Made by a program: the position numbers and the translations under genes
Origin: Paenibacillus sp. FSL H8-0332
GTDB taxonomy: Bacteria > Bacillota > Bacilli > Paenibacillales > Paenibacillaceae
DNA length: 64,000 bases
NCBI RefSeq assembly: GCF_037963835.1
Contig: NZ_CP150145.1
Coordinates: 6,696,001-6,760,000, forward strand
Reading direction: 5' to 3'
In this document: positions 1 through 8,606 of the stretch, one piece after another
How positions within the stretch are numbered: the first letter of the stretch is position 1
Layout of the letters: each line of letters starts with the position of its first letter
Notes under the pieces: generated by a model
The model's database searches: none
The model's input: only the letters and a program-made list of their open reading frames with translations
What the model was told of the DNA's origin: nothing

Positions 1-331
1 TCACCGTCGAGAAATCGGAGATCAGCGTCGTGGTGATCAGGAACATCACTATACTGAACAGCAGACTCATCATCAGCATATGATGATCTCTGGGCACAAC
101 CATGGCGATCAGCATCAGCCCCAGCAGCAGATAGATCCACTGTATCCTAAAGGCGGAGCCCTCCATCTCCAGCTTGGAATTCTGTGACCCGGAGAACAGG
201 GTAGGTGTCCGCCTGCCATCCATCGTCAGCTTGACCTGAAGAATGCGGCGCATGAGCGCATAATCGGCTCCCAGGCCCTTAAAGATCCACTGTACCCGGT
301 CAAGCAGCTTCAGAATCCGGAATTCAGTCAT
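1..331 (-). CDS. ABC transporter permease, partial (continues left of window)
   Basis: N-terminal ~110 residues of a membrane protein that runs off the left edge. It opens with a charged amphipathic stretch (MTEFRILKLLDRVQWIFK) and then shows two hydrophobic segments in the visible part (around IYLLLGLMLIAMVV and LLFSIVMFLITTTLI). The start ATG (329-331) lies upstream of the stop of the ATP-binding gene (324-326), an 8-nt overlap typical of translational coupling. From that pairing I infer it is the membrane half of an ABC-2-type exporter. The substrate is unknown, and the family cannot be fixed from this fragment. Confidence 0.6.
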   Translation of the reverse strand, partial: MTEFRILKLLDRVQWIFKGLGADYALMRRILQVKLTMDGRRTPTLFSGSQNSKLEMEGSAFRIQWIYLLLGLMLIAMVVPRDHHMLMMSLLFSIVMFLITTTLISDFSTV

Positions 332-1124
332 GCGCCGCACCCTCGCCAATCACGGCCACGAACTCACTGGCGATATCCCTGTATTGATCGAACCCGGTCA
401 GCTGATTAAAAATCTCCTCCAGCGACCCCTCACGGCTCTGCTCCCGCAGCTGTGTGAAGGTTCCATCGGCTACAATCACGCCTCCATCCAGCAGGATGAT
501 CCGGCTGCTGATTCTCTCGACCACATCCATAATATGCGAGGAATAAAAGATCGTCTTGCCCCTGGCCGCAAGCGTGGCGAAGATCTCCTTAACCACCATT
601 ACACTGTTGGCATCCAGCCCGCTGAGCGGCTCATCCAGGAACAGAATATCCGGGTCATGCAGCATACTGGCAATCAGCAGCACCTTCTGCTTCATTCCTT
701 TGGAGTAGGAGGCAATCCGCATATCATAGGCCTTCTCCATGCCCAGCAGTCCTATCAGCATCCGCGCTTTGTCATCAGCATCCGCCTGCTTCAGTCCATA
801 CAGCTCACCGGTGAAGGTCAGATACTCCCGCGCCGTCAGGCTGTCATACAGCTCCGCCACCTCTGGCACGTAGCCGATCCTTCTTTTATACGCCGTATCT
901 CCGTCCGAGATATCCCTGCCAAAAATCCGTATGGTCCCGTTGTAGCCCTCCACCAGCCCGAGCATAATCTTGACGGTAGTGCTTTTGCCCGCACCATTGG
1001 GTCCGATGTAACCGATAATCTGTCCCCGGTAGACATTCAGATCAATCCCCCGCAGCACCATCCGGTCACTGTAATTCATCCACAAGCCCTCAATTGAAAT
1101 GACCGGCTCTTCCGATAAGCCCAT
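324..1124 (-). CDS. ABC transporter ATP-binding protein (exporter type)
   Basis: 266-residue nucleotide-binding subunit. Walker A is GYIGPNGAGKST, the Q-loop region is RRIGYVPE, the signature SYSKGMKQK and Walker B ILFLDEPLSGLD, followed by the switch His in YSSHIMD. The length and the SKGMKQK signature match the CcmA/NatA-like subunits that drive ABC-2 permeases; ATP hydrolysis on the cytoplasmic face would power export through the coupled permease at 1-331. The frame is open further upstream, but ATG 1124 follows AGGGAGAGAAACGTCA and begins a normal family N-terminus (MGLSEEPVISIEGLW), so I use it. Substrate not predictable. Confidence 0.9.
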   Translation of the reverse strand: MGLSEEPVISIEGLWMNYSDRMVLRGIDLNVYRGQIIGYIGPNGAGKSTTVKIMLGLVEGYNGTIRIFGRDISDGDTAYKRRIGYVPEVAELYDSLTAREYLTFTGELYGLKQADADDKARMLIGLLGMEKAYDMRIASYSKGMKQKVLLIASMLHDPDILFLDEPLSGLDANSVMVVKEIFATLAARGKTIFYSSHIMDVVERISSRIILLDGGVIVADGTFTQLREQSREGSLEEIFNQLTGFDQYRDIASEFVAVIGEGAAHD

Positions 1125-1258
1125 TGACGTTTCTCTCCCTTCGGTAAGCATACTCTTCGTTCCAGTAACAGAAAGTACCATTAACCCTATTCTAGCAAAT
1201 TTTAGCACTTGATTCCTGTGATTTATCGCAGCGGGAATTCTGCATAGATCCGAAAACA

Positions 1259-1287
1259 GCAAAAAGAGCAGCCCTTAGGCTACTCTT
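1259..1287 (-). terminator. Rho-independent terminator of the Fur-box operon
   Basis: Read on the minus strand: a 10-bp stem (AAGAGTAGCC / GGCTGCTCTT, one G-U pair) with a TAAG loop, followed by TTTTT. It lies about 35 nt beyond the stop of the oxidoreductase gene and closes the leftward four-gene operon. Confidence 0.8.
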
Positions 1288-1320
1288 GATGAATTTGCTA
1301 TGCTACATCATGAAAAATAA

Positions 1321-2316
1321 TTACCTTAGGCTGATTCGCTCACGTCTCCGGGCTGACTCCAGGCAGCTCTCGATCAGCTTCATATTCAGCAGCGGGTCCT
1401 CTTCCGCAATCCAGGGCTTGCCGCTGAAGACCGCCGTAGCGAAATGGTCAGCCTGCTGGACGTACGGGTTGGCTCCGAAGGCTTCGACTCGCCGGGGCTC
1501 TCCGCCGCCGTACACGAAGAACTCCGCATCATCGAATCTCGCATTGAACGGCATCGGAATCTCAATGCGTCCCTGCGTACCGAGCACCTCCAGCAGCTGA
1601 CGGTTGTACGCCCACATCCCGCAGTCGAAGATCAGGCTCTTCCCGCCGGGAAACTCCACTAGCCCGGAGGCCATCATATCTACATTATCATGCTCCGGCG
1701 AGAACAGCGCGTGCACGGTTACGGCCTCCGGCTCTGTACCGAACAGCAGCCGCGCGGCTGTGAGCGGGTAGCAGCCGACATCATAGAGTGATCCGCCTCC
1801 CCAGGCAGCGTTGAAGCGGATGTTGGAGGTATCCGTAGCATCGTTGTAGGTGAATGTGCCGCGGATGGAACGCACCGCACCAATCTCGCCGCTGGCGATA
1901 ATCACCTGCAGCTCATTGATGCGCGGATGATGGCGGTACATGTAGGCCTCTGCCAAGTGCACTCCCGCCTTCCGGCAGGCCTCTATCATCTCCGCCGCCT
2001 CACGGCTGTTCAGCGCAATCGGCTTCTCACATAAGATATGCTTGCCTGCTTCAGCCGCACGGATCACCCACTCATAGTGGAGATGATTCGGAAGCGGAAT
2101 ATAGACGGCATCCACCTCCGGGTCGGCAAGCAGCTCTTCATAGCTGCCATAGGCCCGTTCAATGCCGAATTCGGCGGCTACGCTACTGCTCTTCGTGAGT
2201 CCGCGGCTGGCAACTGCATGAATTACCCCGGTCTCGGACTCCTGGATAGCCGGCATTACCGAGCCTGTAGCGATCTGCGCGCAGCCCATAATTCCCCAGC
2301 GAAGCTTCTCTGCCAT
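1321..2316 (-). CDS. Gfo/Idh/MocA family oxidoreductase
   Basis: 331-residue NAD(P)-dependent dehydrogenase of the Gfo/Idh/MocA fold. The N-terminal Rossmann motif is WGIMGCAQIA, the nucleotide-domain signature is HILCEKPIALNSREA (the EKP Lys), and the C-terminal substrate domain contains GGGSLYDVGCYPL. Such enzymes oxidise or reduce sugars, inositols or related polyols; the substrate is not predictable here. ATG 2316 follows AAGGAAGGTGATAACT. Its start is 14 nt past the stop of the upstream prenyltransferase gene and a terminator follows it, so it is probably the last gene of the Fur-box operon. Confidence 0.88.
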   Translation of the reverse strand: MAEKLRWGIMGCAQIATGSVMPAIQESETGVIHAVASRGLTKSSSVAAEFGIERAYGSYEELLADPEVDAVYIPLPNHLHYEWVIRAAEAGKHILCEKPIALNSREAAEMIEACRKAGVHLAEAYMYRHHPRINELQVIIASGEIGAVRSIRGTFTYNDATDTSNIRFNAAWGGGSLYDVGCYPLTAARLLFGTEPEAVTVHALFSPEHDNVDMMASGLVEFPGGKSLIFDCGMWAYNRQLLEVLGTQGRIEIPMPFNARFDDAEFFVYGGGEPRRVEAFGANPYVQQADHFATAVFSGKPWIAEEDPLLNMKLIESCLESARRRERISLR

Positions 2317-2330
2317 AGTTATCACCTTCC

Positions 2331-3290
2331 TTATCTTAGTGTGACCCATATAACAGCTATACCCAGCACAAGGATTCTTGCCGCACTCATAAGCACGAAA
2401 TTCTTCACCGCCAGGATGAAGGTCGTGCCTTTATGCTGCTCCTGATAGAAGCGTGCAATATTGCGGCGCAGCGGAATCAGGGTCAGCAGGAGCAGCAGAA
2501 CCAGCACCGGATGGACTCCGAGCAGCACCAGCACAATCAGATCGGCAAAAGACACATAATACAGCAGCCTCCACAGCAGCAGCGCATTCTCCCGTCCGAT
2601 GTACACCGGCAGCGTGTATCTGCGGTTGTCGATATCATCCTCGATATCGCAAATATTGTTCGCCAGCATAATTCCGGCAATACCTAGAATAGCCGGGACG
2701 GAGAACCAGAACAGATACAGCACCTCAAGGAAATTGATATGCAGGCTGATCCATTCCCCCTTCAGCAGCAGAGTGACCACCGCCTGATCCGAATGGATAT
2801 AAGCCGAGATAAAAATAATAACAAACCCCATGAACAGCCCGGAGAACAGCTCCCCGAGCGGCATCCGCGAGATGGGGATCGGTCCGAAGGAGTACAGGAT
2901 GCCGATCAGGAAGGAGAGTCCCCCGAGCAGAAATACCAGCAGTCCGGTCTGGAACACCAGGGCAATGCCCCCGCCTGCCGCCAGCACAAGGAGAATGACG
3001 ATCAGCGCCACCACTGTAGACTCCTTCAGCTTGAAGCGGACAATCGGATTATGGGTCTCATACCCGTAGCCATGGGTTTTGGCGGCTTTTTTGAAATCAT
3101 AATAGTTGTTGATCGCTGTTGTCGCCATATCAAAGCTTAAGAGGGATACCAGCATCAGCACGAAGCGCAGGATGTAGAAATCCTCGAACCGGTACAGGGC
3201 ATACAGCGTTCCCAGCAGCAGCGGGAGCATACTGGCGACCTTCGTCGGCAGCTCGACAAACTTGAAGAAAGTTCTTATATTCACGGCCAT
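2331..3290 (-). CDS. UbiA-family membrane prenyltransferase (copy 1)
   Basis: 319-residue polytopic membrane protein of the UbiA superfamily, which transfers isoprenoid chains to aromatic or other acceptors within the membrane. The second Asp-rich motif is canonical (NNICDIEDDIDNRRYTL). The first is altered: NNYYDFKKAAKT keeps N and the central D but has K where MenA-like proteins have the last Asp of NDYYDYKSGVD. About eight hydrophobic segments are visible. ATG 3290 has ATAAGGATGA before it. It is the third gene of a compact leftward operon (DUF6081-like gene 26 nt upstream, oxidoreductase 14 nt downstream). The acceptor is unknown; MenA or MqnP activity is possible but unproven. Confidence 0.8.
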   Translation of the reverse strand: MAVNIRTFFKFVELPTKVASMLPLLLGTLYALYRFEDFYILRFVLMLVSLLSFDMATTAINNYYDFKKAAKTHGYGYETHNPIVRFKLKESTVVALIVILLVLAAGGGIALVFQTGLLVFLLGGLSFLIGILYSFGPIPISRMPLGELFSGLFMGFVIIFISAYIHSDQAVVTLLLKGEWISLHINFLEVLYLFWFSVPAILGIAGIMLANNICDIEDDIDNRRYTLPVYIGRENALLLWRLLYYVSFADLIVLVLLGVHPVLVLLLLLTLIPLRRNIARFYQEQHKGTTFILAVKNFVLMSAARILVLGIAVIWVTLR

Positions 3291-3316
3291 TCATCCTTAT
3301 CAGTCATATGGGCACG

Positions 3317-4090
3317 TTACTGTGCGGTGGTTGTAATAGTAATCGGCGACCATTCTGCGATAACCGTCTGTCCGTGCGCCGACACGCTGCCTTCCGGGGT
3401 CAGGTCCTTCTCCGTCATGATGCCCAGAGCAATGGTGAAGCTATTGAATTTCACGGGCACATTCCGCTCGCGCCGCACTTCATTACCATTTACATAAAAG
3501 ACAGCTTCATTGTTGCCCCGGTGGTAGGTGATGGCGTACGTGTTGAATTCGCGCGGCTTGAAGTCCGTATCCTCCTTGAAAATACAGAAGTATTTGGTTC
3601 CCCCTGTCTCGGGTACGGTTACCCCGGGGAACGGAAGGATTCCGTACACACTGGCGTATTTGTCGTTACCAGCGAAAAAATCAAGCGCAGCGCCTGTGGT
3701 GAAGTCCAGCAGATTCAGCGACACATAGCCGTCATAAAGATCCCCCGGAGCAGTGCCCTGCGTGCGGGCGCGGATCTGCAGCTCGAAGCGGATTTCACCT
3801 TCCTCCGGGATGTCTACCGGCTGGGCGGAATAATACATATGCTTGGCATTATCCAGAATCTGCACCTGATCATGACGGCGGCTCAGCTGAGCCCGCACAT
3901 ACAGATGATCATTACGGACGATCACCACCGCTTCCGGCTCACGATACGCCCAGAACGAGCCGTCCGGCAGCTTGAAGCCGCCGGTTTGCCAGACCTTCCC
4001 TTCCTCCAGAATCGTATGGAAATTCCCGATTACCGTTTGCTTGCCCTGTACAGCAGGCATATCTTTGTTCGCTGGCAGATGCTTGTCCAT
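3317..4090 (-). CDS. DUF6081-like protein of unknown function
   Basis: About 257 residues, soluble, with no signal peptide and no transmembrane segment. It is rich in alternating beta-strand patterns with aromatic and Asp residues (KLPDGSFWAYREPEAVV, YDGYVSLNLLDFTTG, AITYHRGNNEAVFYVNGNEV), which suggests a concanavalin/LamG-like beta sandwich; VFYVNGNEV is typical of such folds. I associate it with DUF6081, from memory only. The frame opens at ATG 4120 without a ribosome site; ATG 4090 has CGGGAGAATTC directly before it, so I use 4090. It sits between two UbiA-type genes, 26 nt from the downstream one, so a role in the same pathway is likely. Function unknown. Confidence 0.75.
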   Translation of the reverse strand: MDKHLPANKDMPAVQGKQTVIGNFHTILEEGKVWQTGGFKLPDGSFWAYREPEAVVIVRNDHLYVRAQLSRRHDQVQILDNAKHMYYSAQPVDIPEEGEIRFELQIRARTQGTAPGDLYDGYVSLNLLDFTTGAALDFFAGNDKYASVYGILPFPGVTVPETGGTKYFCIFKEDTDFKPREFNTYAITYHRGNNEAVFYVNGNEVRRERNVPVKFNSFTIALGIMTEKDLTPEGSVSAHGQTVIAEWSPITITTTAQ

Positions 4091-4135
4091 GAATTCTCCC
4101 GCTTTCTGTAATGTAGTCATGTATCAATGCTTATA

Positions 4136-5059
4136 TTAGTAGAATAGACCCTGGATCAGCAGCGCTGCCGCCATGATCACCCCGCAGCGTACGGATGCGC
4201 GCTGTGAAGCACCCATGAGCGGCAGGTAGGCTTCCGAAGGGTTCTCCGGCTGGAGGCTGCGGTAGATCCGTATCGGTGCAATAGCCGTCAATAGAGCGAG
4301 CAGCGCATATACCGGCAAGATATGAAGCAGCACACATGCAATCAGCGAAGCATAAGAGATGTAGAGCAGTACCTGTGAGAAGATCAGCGCCCTGCGCTCC
4401 CCCCATACCACGACCAGTGTGCGCTTTCCAGCCTGCTTGTCAGCTCTCCAGTGCAGAAAGTGATGATTGAACAGCAGCAGGGTGGTGAGCAGGCCGCTTG
4501 GCAGCGACAGCAGCGCAGGCTTCAGACTGAACGCTCCGGTCTGAACGAAATAAGCGCCCAGCACCGGCATTAATCCAAAGGCCAGGAAGATCGCAAGCTC
4601 GCTGTAGCCCTTGCCCCGGTATCCGAACCGCAGCGGCGGCGCCACATAGAAATAAGCAATCAGCGCCCCTCCGGCCACAAACCACAGAATCTCCCAGCCG
4701 CTATACAGGCTGAGCAGCAGACCGCAGCCAGCCGCAACAGCCAGCAGCCCCCAGGTCAGCAGGGCAAACAGCGACTCACGCATGACGCCCCCGGACAGAA
4801 ATCCGGAGTTCGTAGAGATGGCTCCAGGAGTATGCTGGGCCTCTGTATCGGTTCCGTTGCGGAAATCCCACAAGTCATTCACCATATTGGAGAATAAATG
4901 GGCCGCAGCCGCTCCGACGAACGTTATCACAAATAAAAACGGATGGAATACTCCCTGCCATACATATGCCCCGACCGTTCCCAGGACAACCGGTATGAGC
5001 ATAACGGGAATCACTCCAAACCGTGAGGCTTTCTTAAATATGGTCCACTTCTCCATCAT
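4136..5059 (-). CDS. UbiA-family membrane prenyltransferase (copy 2)
   Basis: 307-residue polytopic membrane protein, UbiA superfamily, and the first gene after the Fur box. The first Asp-rich motif is canonical (NDLWDFRNGTD). The second is FNHHFLHWRADKQAGKRTL: it aligns with the NQFPDYEADRAAGKRTL type, but the first Asp is His, while the AD and GKRTL parts are kept. Copy 1 shows the opposite pattern (weak motif 1, good motif 2). It is distantly related to MenA-like enzymes. The start is ATG 5059 (or ATG 5056) with AAAGGAGAT about 12 nt upstream. Iron repression is predicted from the palindrome at 5089-5103. Confidence 0.8.
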   Translation of the reverse strand: MMEKWTIFKKASRFGVIPVMLIPVVLGTVGAYVWQGVFHPFLFVITFVGAAAAHLFSNMVNDLWDFRNGTDTEAQHTPGAISTNSGFLSGGVMRESLFALLTWGLLAVAAGCGLLLSLYSGWEILWFVAGGALIAYFYVAPPLRFGYRGKGYSELAIFLAFGLMPVLGAYFVQTGAFSLKPALLSLPSGLLTTLLLFNHHFLHWRADKQAGKRTLVVVWGERRALIFSQVLLYISYASLIACVLLHILPVYALLALLTAIAPIRIYRSLQPENPSEAYLPLMGASQRASVRCGVIMAAALLIQGLFY

Positions 5060-5088
5060 GCCAAGAAATATCTCCTTTTATAATTATT

Positions 5089-5103
5089 TGATAATGATTA
5101 TCA
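5089..5103. promoter_or_regulatory. Perfect Fur box upstream of the prenyltransferase operon
   Basis: TGATAATGATTATCA is a perfect 7-1-7 inverted repeat identical to the Bacillus Fur-box consensus. It lies 30-44 nt upstream of ATG 5059, where it would overlap the leftward promoter, so iron repression of the operon 5059-1321 is predicted. The rightward GGDEF-EAL gene starts 128 nt away on the other side and could also be affected. Confidence 0.88.
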
Positions 5104-5230
5104 TTAAATTATTATACATCAAAATTCGACACTTTGGGCAGATTTACGCTGCAAAATATTCCCTAATCGTGGTACACTATTATGGATGGTACTTATTTCC
5201 TATTAACTCTTAAATAATGAAGGGGATCAG

Positions 5231-7600
5231 ATGAAACTCCGTAAAAAAATAATCATCTTCATTAGTTTTGTCGCTATCCTCGGAATTGGCGCCACCTATC
5301 TGATGCTTCACGTGTTTCTGTTGAACCGCTTCGAGAAGCTGGACAAGGCAGAGCTGGAGCGCAACCTGAGCAAGGCTGTTGCTGCTTATCATCAAGAGCT
5401 GGAGAAGCTGAGAACCGGGCTGCTGGATGTTGCTGTCCGGGATGAAACCTATCAATTCATAGAGACCGCAGCGGCTACCGGCTCTGCGGACTCCGGCAGT
5501 ACGGCTGCCGCCTTCATCCGCAGCAGCCTTGAACCGACTACTTATCCAATGAATCATTTCGATATGATTGCCCTGCTGGATCTGGGCGGACAACCGCTGT
5601 ACGGCGGATCTTATGATCTGCCGGCAGGAACAGTCACCCCGTTAACCCAGGAACAGCTAACGCTAATCAAGCTGATCAGAAGCCGTCTGCCTGTGCCGGG
5701 AACTCCCGGCGAGAGCCGGAGCGGCTTCGTTAATCTGGACAAGGGGACTATGCTAATTACCCTTACCCCTATTCTTAACAGCAGCAAGGACAAGCCGGTC
5801 ATCGGAACGGCCATTGCCGGACGGATGCTGCACCAGGACGGGATCGCACAGCTCTGGGAGGATACCCTGTCCACGATGGAGATGTCGCGCCTCTCCACCC
5901 CCCTGCTTGCGGACAGCGGAGGCGAACGCATCTGGACCAGCCCTGTCTCAGGCGGGCAAATGTCCATTCATACCCTGCTAGACGACCTGTTCGATGCTCC
6001 GGGAATGGTCCTCACCCTGAAGGAGCCGCGCCAGTTCTACAACAGCGGGATGAAGTCGCTCTCCACCTTCCGAATGTTCTATTTCATCTCTATTATGTTA
6101 ATGTTGGGTTCCAGCATACTCTTCGTCAACCGGTTTATTCTGAGAAGGATGTCTTCTCTGGTACGCAACATCCGTATGATCGGCAGCAGCAAGGATCTGT
6201 CCATCCGGATTCCCAGCTCCGGGCAGGATGAATTCAGCGAAGTCGAGGTCGAATTCAACCGGATGATTGATTCACTGGAGCAGACCCACGATGAGCTGCG
6301 GCAGCAATCGATGCTGGACCCGCTGACCCGGCTGCCCAACCGCTCGCTGTTTTTTGACAAGCTGAATGAAGCAATTGCCGCCGTCAAGGGAAGTGACCGC
6401 CAGATCGTGCTGGTCTTCATTGATCTGGATCATTTCAAGACGGTGAACGATACCCTGGGCCATGACTTCGGCGATGCCATCCTGAAGGAGACTGCCTTCC
6501 GCATCACACAGGTTGTCGGCAGGCATGATGTGGTCTCCCGTCTCGGCGGGGATGAATTCACCATCCTGCTCTACGATGTTCCAGATGAAGACAGCATTGC
6601 CCGGCAGCTCTCCCGGATTCAGGAAGCCCTCTCCATGCCGCACCGGATCAAGGGGCATCTTCTATATAATACCGCCAGCATCGGCATCAGTATTTATCCG
6701 CAGAACGGGGAAGACGCCGATTATCTGGTCAAGCAGGCAGACCTGGCCATGTTCCATGTCAAGGAGACCGGCCGCAATAACATTTTTCAGTATTCAGAGG
6801 ATCTCGAAGCAGGTATCCGCCGTAAAAAAGTGCTGGCCCAGCAGCTTCTCTCCGCTGCCGCCGGGAACGAGTTCGAGCTGCACTACCAGCCGATTGTCAG
6901 CACAGGACAATTCCAGGTATCCAAGGTGGAGGCTCTGCTGCGCTGGAATAGTCCAAGCTATGGAAACATCTCACCGGCTGAATTCATTCCGCTGGCGGAG
7001 AGCAGCGGCTCCATTGTCGGCATCGGCAGCTGGGTGCTGCGCCAGGTCTGCGCTGATATGCGCGAATTCCGCAGCCGGGGTCTTGAGCTTACCGCAGCGG
7101 TAAATATCTCCGCGCTACAGCTCATGCAGCCAGGCCTGCTGGAGCTGCTCTTAGAGCTGCTGGATGAATATGAGCTGCCGGCCTCCAGTCTGGAGCTGGA
7201 GATTACGGAGAGCGTGCTCGTCTCCGGGGATGGCATCTTCCTGTCACTGCAGCAGCTTCGGGCCCATGGCTTCCGGATCTCACTGGATGACTTCGGCACC
7301 GGCTTCTCCTCCCTCAGCTATCTGCGCCGCTTTCCGGTCGATGTGATCAAGATTGACCGCTCCTTCATCTCCGAGATGTCACGGGAGGCTCAGGGGGATG
7401 TACTCGTCAAGGCGATTATCGAGCTGAGCCATAACCTGGGACTACGCGTGGTCTCGGAAGGCATTGAGCAGAGAGAGCAATTTGATATGCTGTGCGAGCT
7501 GGGCAGCGACGAGCTTCAGGGATACTATATCAGCAGGCCGCTTCAGGCCCAGGCCCTTTATTCTTTTCTGGAGCAGGGGAGTTATTACACCAGACGATAA
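5231..7600 (+). CDS. CHASE4-HAMP-GGDEF-EAL cyclic-di-GMP enzyme
   Basis: 789 residues. An N-terminal membrane anchor (~7-29), an extracytoplasmic CHASE4-like sensor (~35-270), a second membrane segment (~283-303) and HAMP (~300-352) are followed by a diguanylate cyclase domain with intact GGDEF (439-443) and a phosphodiesterase domain with EAL (567-569). Other EAL catalytic motifs are present: NISALQL, LEITES, SLDDFGTGFSS, IKIDRSF, SEGIE. No RxxD inhibitory site stands five residues before GGDEF (GRHD there). Both activities look possible; many such proteins use only one. ATG 5231 follows GAAGGGGATCAG. Confidence 0.93.
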   Translation: MKLRKKIIIFISFVAILGIGATYLMLHVFLLNRFEKLDKAELERNLSKAVAAYHQELEKLRTGLLDVAVRDETYQFIETAAATGSADSGSTAAAFIRSSLEPTTYPMNHFDMIALLDLGGQPLYGGSYDLPAGTVTPLTQEQLTLIKLIRSRLPVPGTPGESRSGFVNLDKGTMLITLTPILNSSKDKPVIGTAIAGRMLHQDGIAQLWEDTLSTMEMSRLSTPLLADSGGERIWTSPVSGGQMSIHTLLDDLFDAPGMVLTLKEPRQFYNSGMKSLSTFRMFYFISIMLMLGSSILFVNRFILRRMSSLVRNIRMIGSSKDLSIRIPSSGQDEFSEVEVEFNRMIDSLEQTHDELRQQSMLDPLTRLPNRSLFFDKLNEAIAAVKGSDRQIVLVFIDLDHFKTVNDTLGHDFGDAILKETAFRITQVVGRHDVVSRLGGDEFTILLYDVPDEDSIARQLSRIQEALSMPHRIKGHLLYNTASIGISIYPQNGEDADYLVKQADLAMFHVKETGRNNIFQYSEDLEAGIRRKKVLAQQLLSAAAGNEFELHYQPIVSTGQFQVSKVEALLRWNSPSYGNISPAEFIPLAESSGSIVGIGSWVLRQVCADMREFRSRGLELTAAVNISALQLMQPGLLELLLELLDEYELPASSLELEITESVLVSGDGIFLSLQQLRAHGFRISLDDFGTGFSSLSYLRRFPVDVIKIDRSFISEMSREAQGDVLVKAIIELSHNLGLRVVSEGIEQREQFDMLCELGSDELQGYYISRPLQAQALYSFLEQGSYYTRR

Positions 7601-7651
7601 GACACTTCTTTTATAGGCAAGCTACTGACGATATGATATGATAGGCAGGCT

Positions 7652-7683
7652 GATAACAGCACCCGCCTTAGGGTGCTGTTATC
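7652..7683. repeat. Perfect 13-bp hairpin before the acetate-transporter gene
   Basis: GATAACAGCACCC, loop GCCTTA, then GGGTGCTGTTATC: 13 perfect base pairs. It is 52 nt after the GGDEF-EAL stop and 40 nt before the start of the next gene. No T-tract follows on the plus strand, so it may be a weak terminator, an RNA-stability element or part of the leader of the transporter mRNA. Confidence 0.7.
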
Positions 7684-7722
7684 CTATGCGTACACTTATG
7701 AAAATTGGAGGCTTTCATTGTC

Positions 7723-8346
7723 ATGTCAGCTCAACCTCACACCGCTCAGTCCGTCAAAATTGTTACCGCCGACCCCAGCGCCATCGGCTTGTTCGGACTA
7801 GCCATCGTTACCCTGGTCGCTTCTTCACAAAAGCTCGAAATCACAACAGGTCTCAGCTACTGTATTCCTTGGGCCATCTTCCTCGGAGCCTTCGCCCAGC
7901 TATTCGCATCCATCCAGGATGCCAAGCACAACAACACCTTCGGCATGACCGCTTTTGGCGCCTATGCGTTCTTCTGGTTCGGCATGGGGGCAAGCTGGCT
8001 GATCAAGCTCGGTGTGTTCGGTGCAGTGCTGGCAGAGGGCGTTGATCCCAAGCAGCTGGGATTTGTTTTTGCAGGATATCTTGTGTTCACACTCTTCATG
8101 ACGCTCGGCGCCGTTGAGGCTAACCGTGTGCTGCTGATCATCTTCATCCTCATCGACTTCCTGTTCCTCGGCCTCTCGATGGATGCCTTCGGCGTTGCTG
8201 CGGAATTCTTCCACAAGCTGGCTGCCGTATCGGAAATGGCTATCGGTATCGTATCGCTCTACGGCTGCGGCGCATCTGTGCTCAATGCCCACTTCGGACG
8301 TACCTTCCTGCCCATTGGTGCCCCGCTAGGCATCTTCAAAAAATAG
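7723..8346 (+). CDS. Acetate uptake transporter, GPR1/FUN34/YaaH (SatP) family
   Basis: 207-residue membrane protein with six hydrophobic segments. The N-terminal family motif NPAPLGL appears as DPSAIGLFGLA. Members carry acetate or succinate with protons across the cytoplasmic membrane. ATG 7723 is preceded by TTGGAGGCTTTCATTGTC, giving a good ribosome site; the longer frame from TTG 7705 has none. It stands alone between two GGDEF-EAL genes in the same direction, with a strong hairpin upstream and a terminator downstream, so it is probably its own transcription unit. Confidence 0.88.
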   Translation: MSAQPHTAQSVKIVTADPSAIGLFGLAIVTLVASSQKLEITTGLSYCIPWAIFLGAFAQLFASIQDAKHNNTFGMTAFGAYAFFWFGMGASWLIKLGVFGAVLAEGVDPKQLGFVFAGYLVFTLFMTLGAVEANRVLLIIFILIDFLFLGLSMDAFGVAAEFFHKLAAVSEMAIGIVSLYGCGASVLNAHFGRTFLPIGAPLGIFKK

Positions 8347-8392
8347 CATCCGGCCTTACAGCCGGTCAACCATCCCCTTCTTTCCAAAAGCC

Positions 8393-8441
8393 CGGATAAA
8401 TACTTACTGCCCCTTTATGCAGACGGTGTTTATCCGTTTTT
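8393..8441 (+). terminator. Rho-independent terminator after the acetate transporter
   Basis: An 11-bp stem (8393-8403 with 8426-8436: CGGATAAATAC against GTGTTTATCCG, one G-U pair) is followed by TTTTT. Confidence 0.7.
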
Positions 8442-8606
8442 GGATTCAAGCGTTTTTTGTTAGGAATCCCCTTGCGCAAATACGATAAAAATGACATGCT
8501 ATAGAAACATTAACGACATATATCGACATTTTTCTGCGGTCTAGGAACCGCTTTTCATAAGCTTTGACATCTGCGGCTTTCATTTTTCCGGTATCGGGGG
8601 CAATCT

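Noticed and set aside
330..1097. 255-aa frame on the plus strand
   Set aside because: Antisense to the ABC ATPase with intact motifs; no ribosome site or domain.
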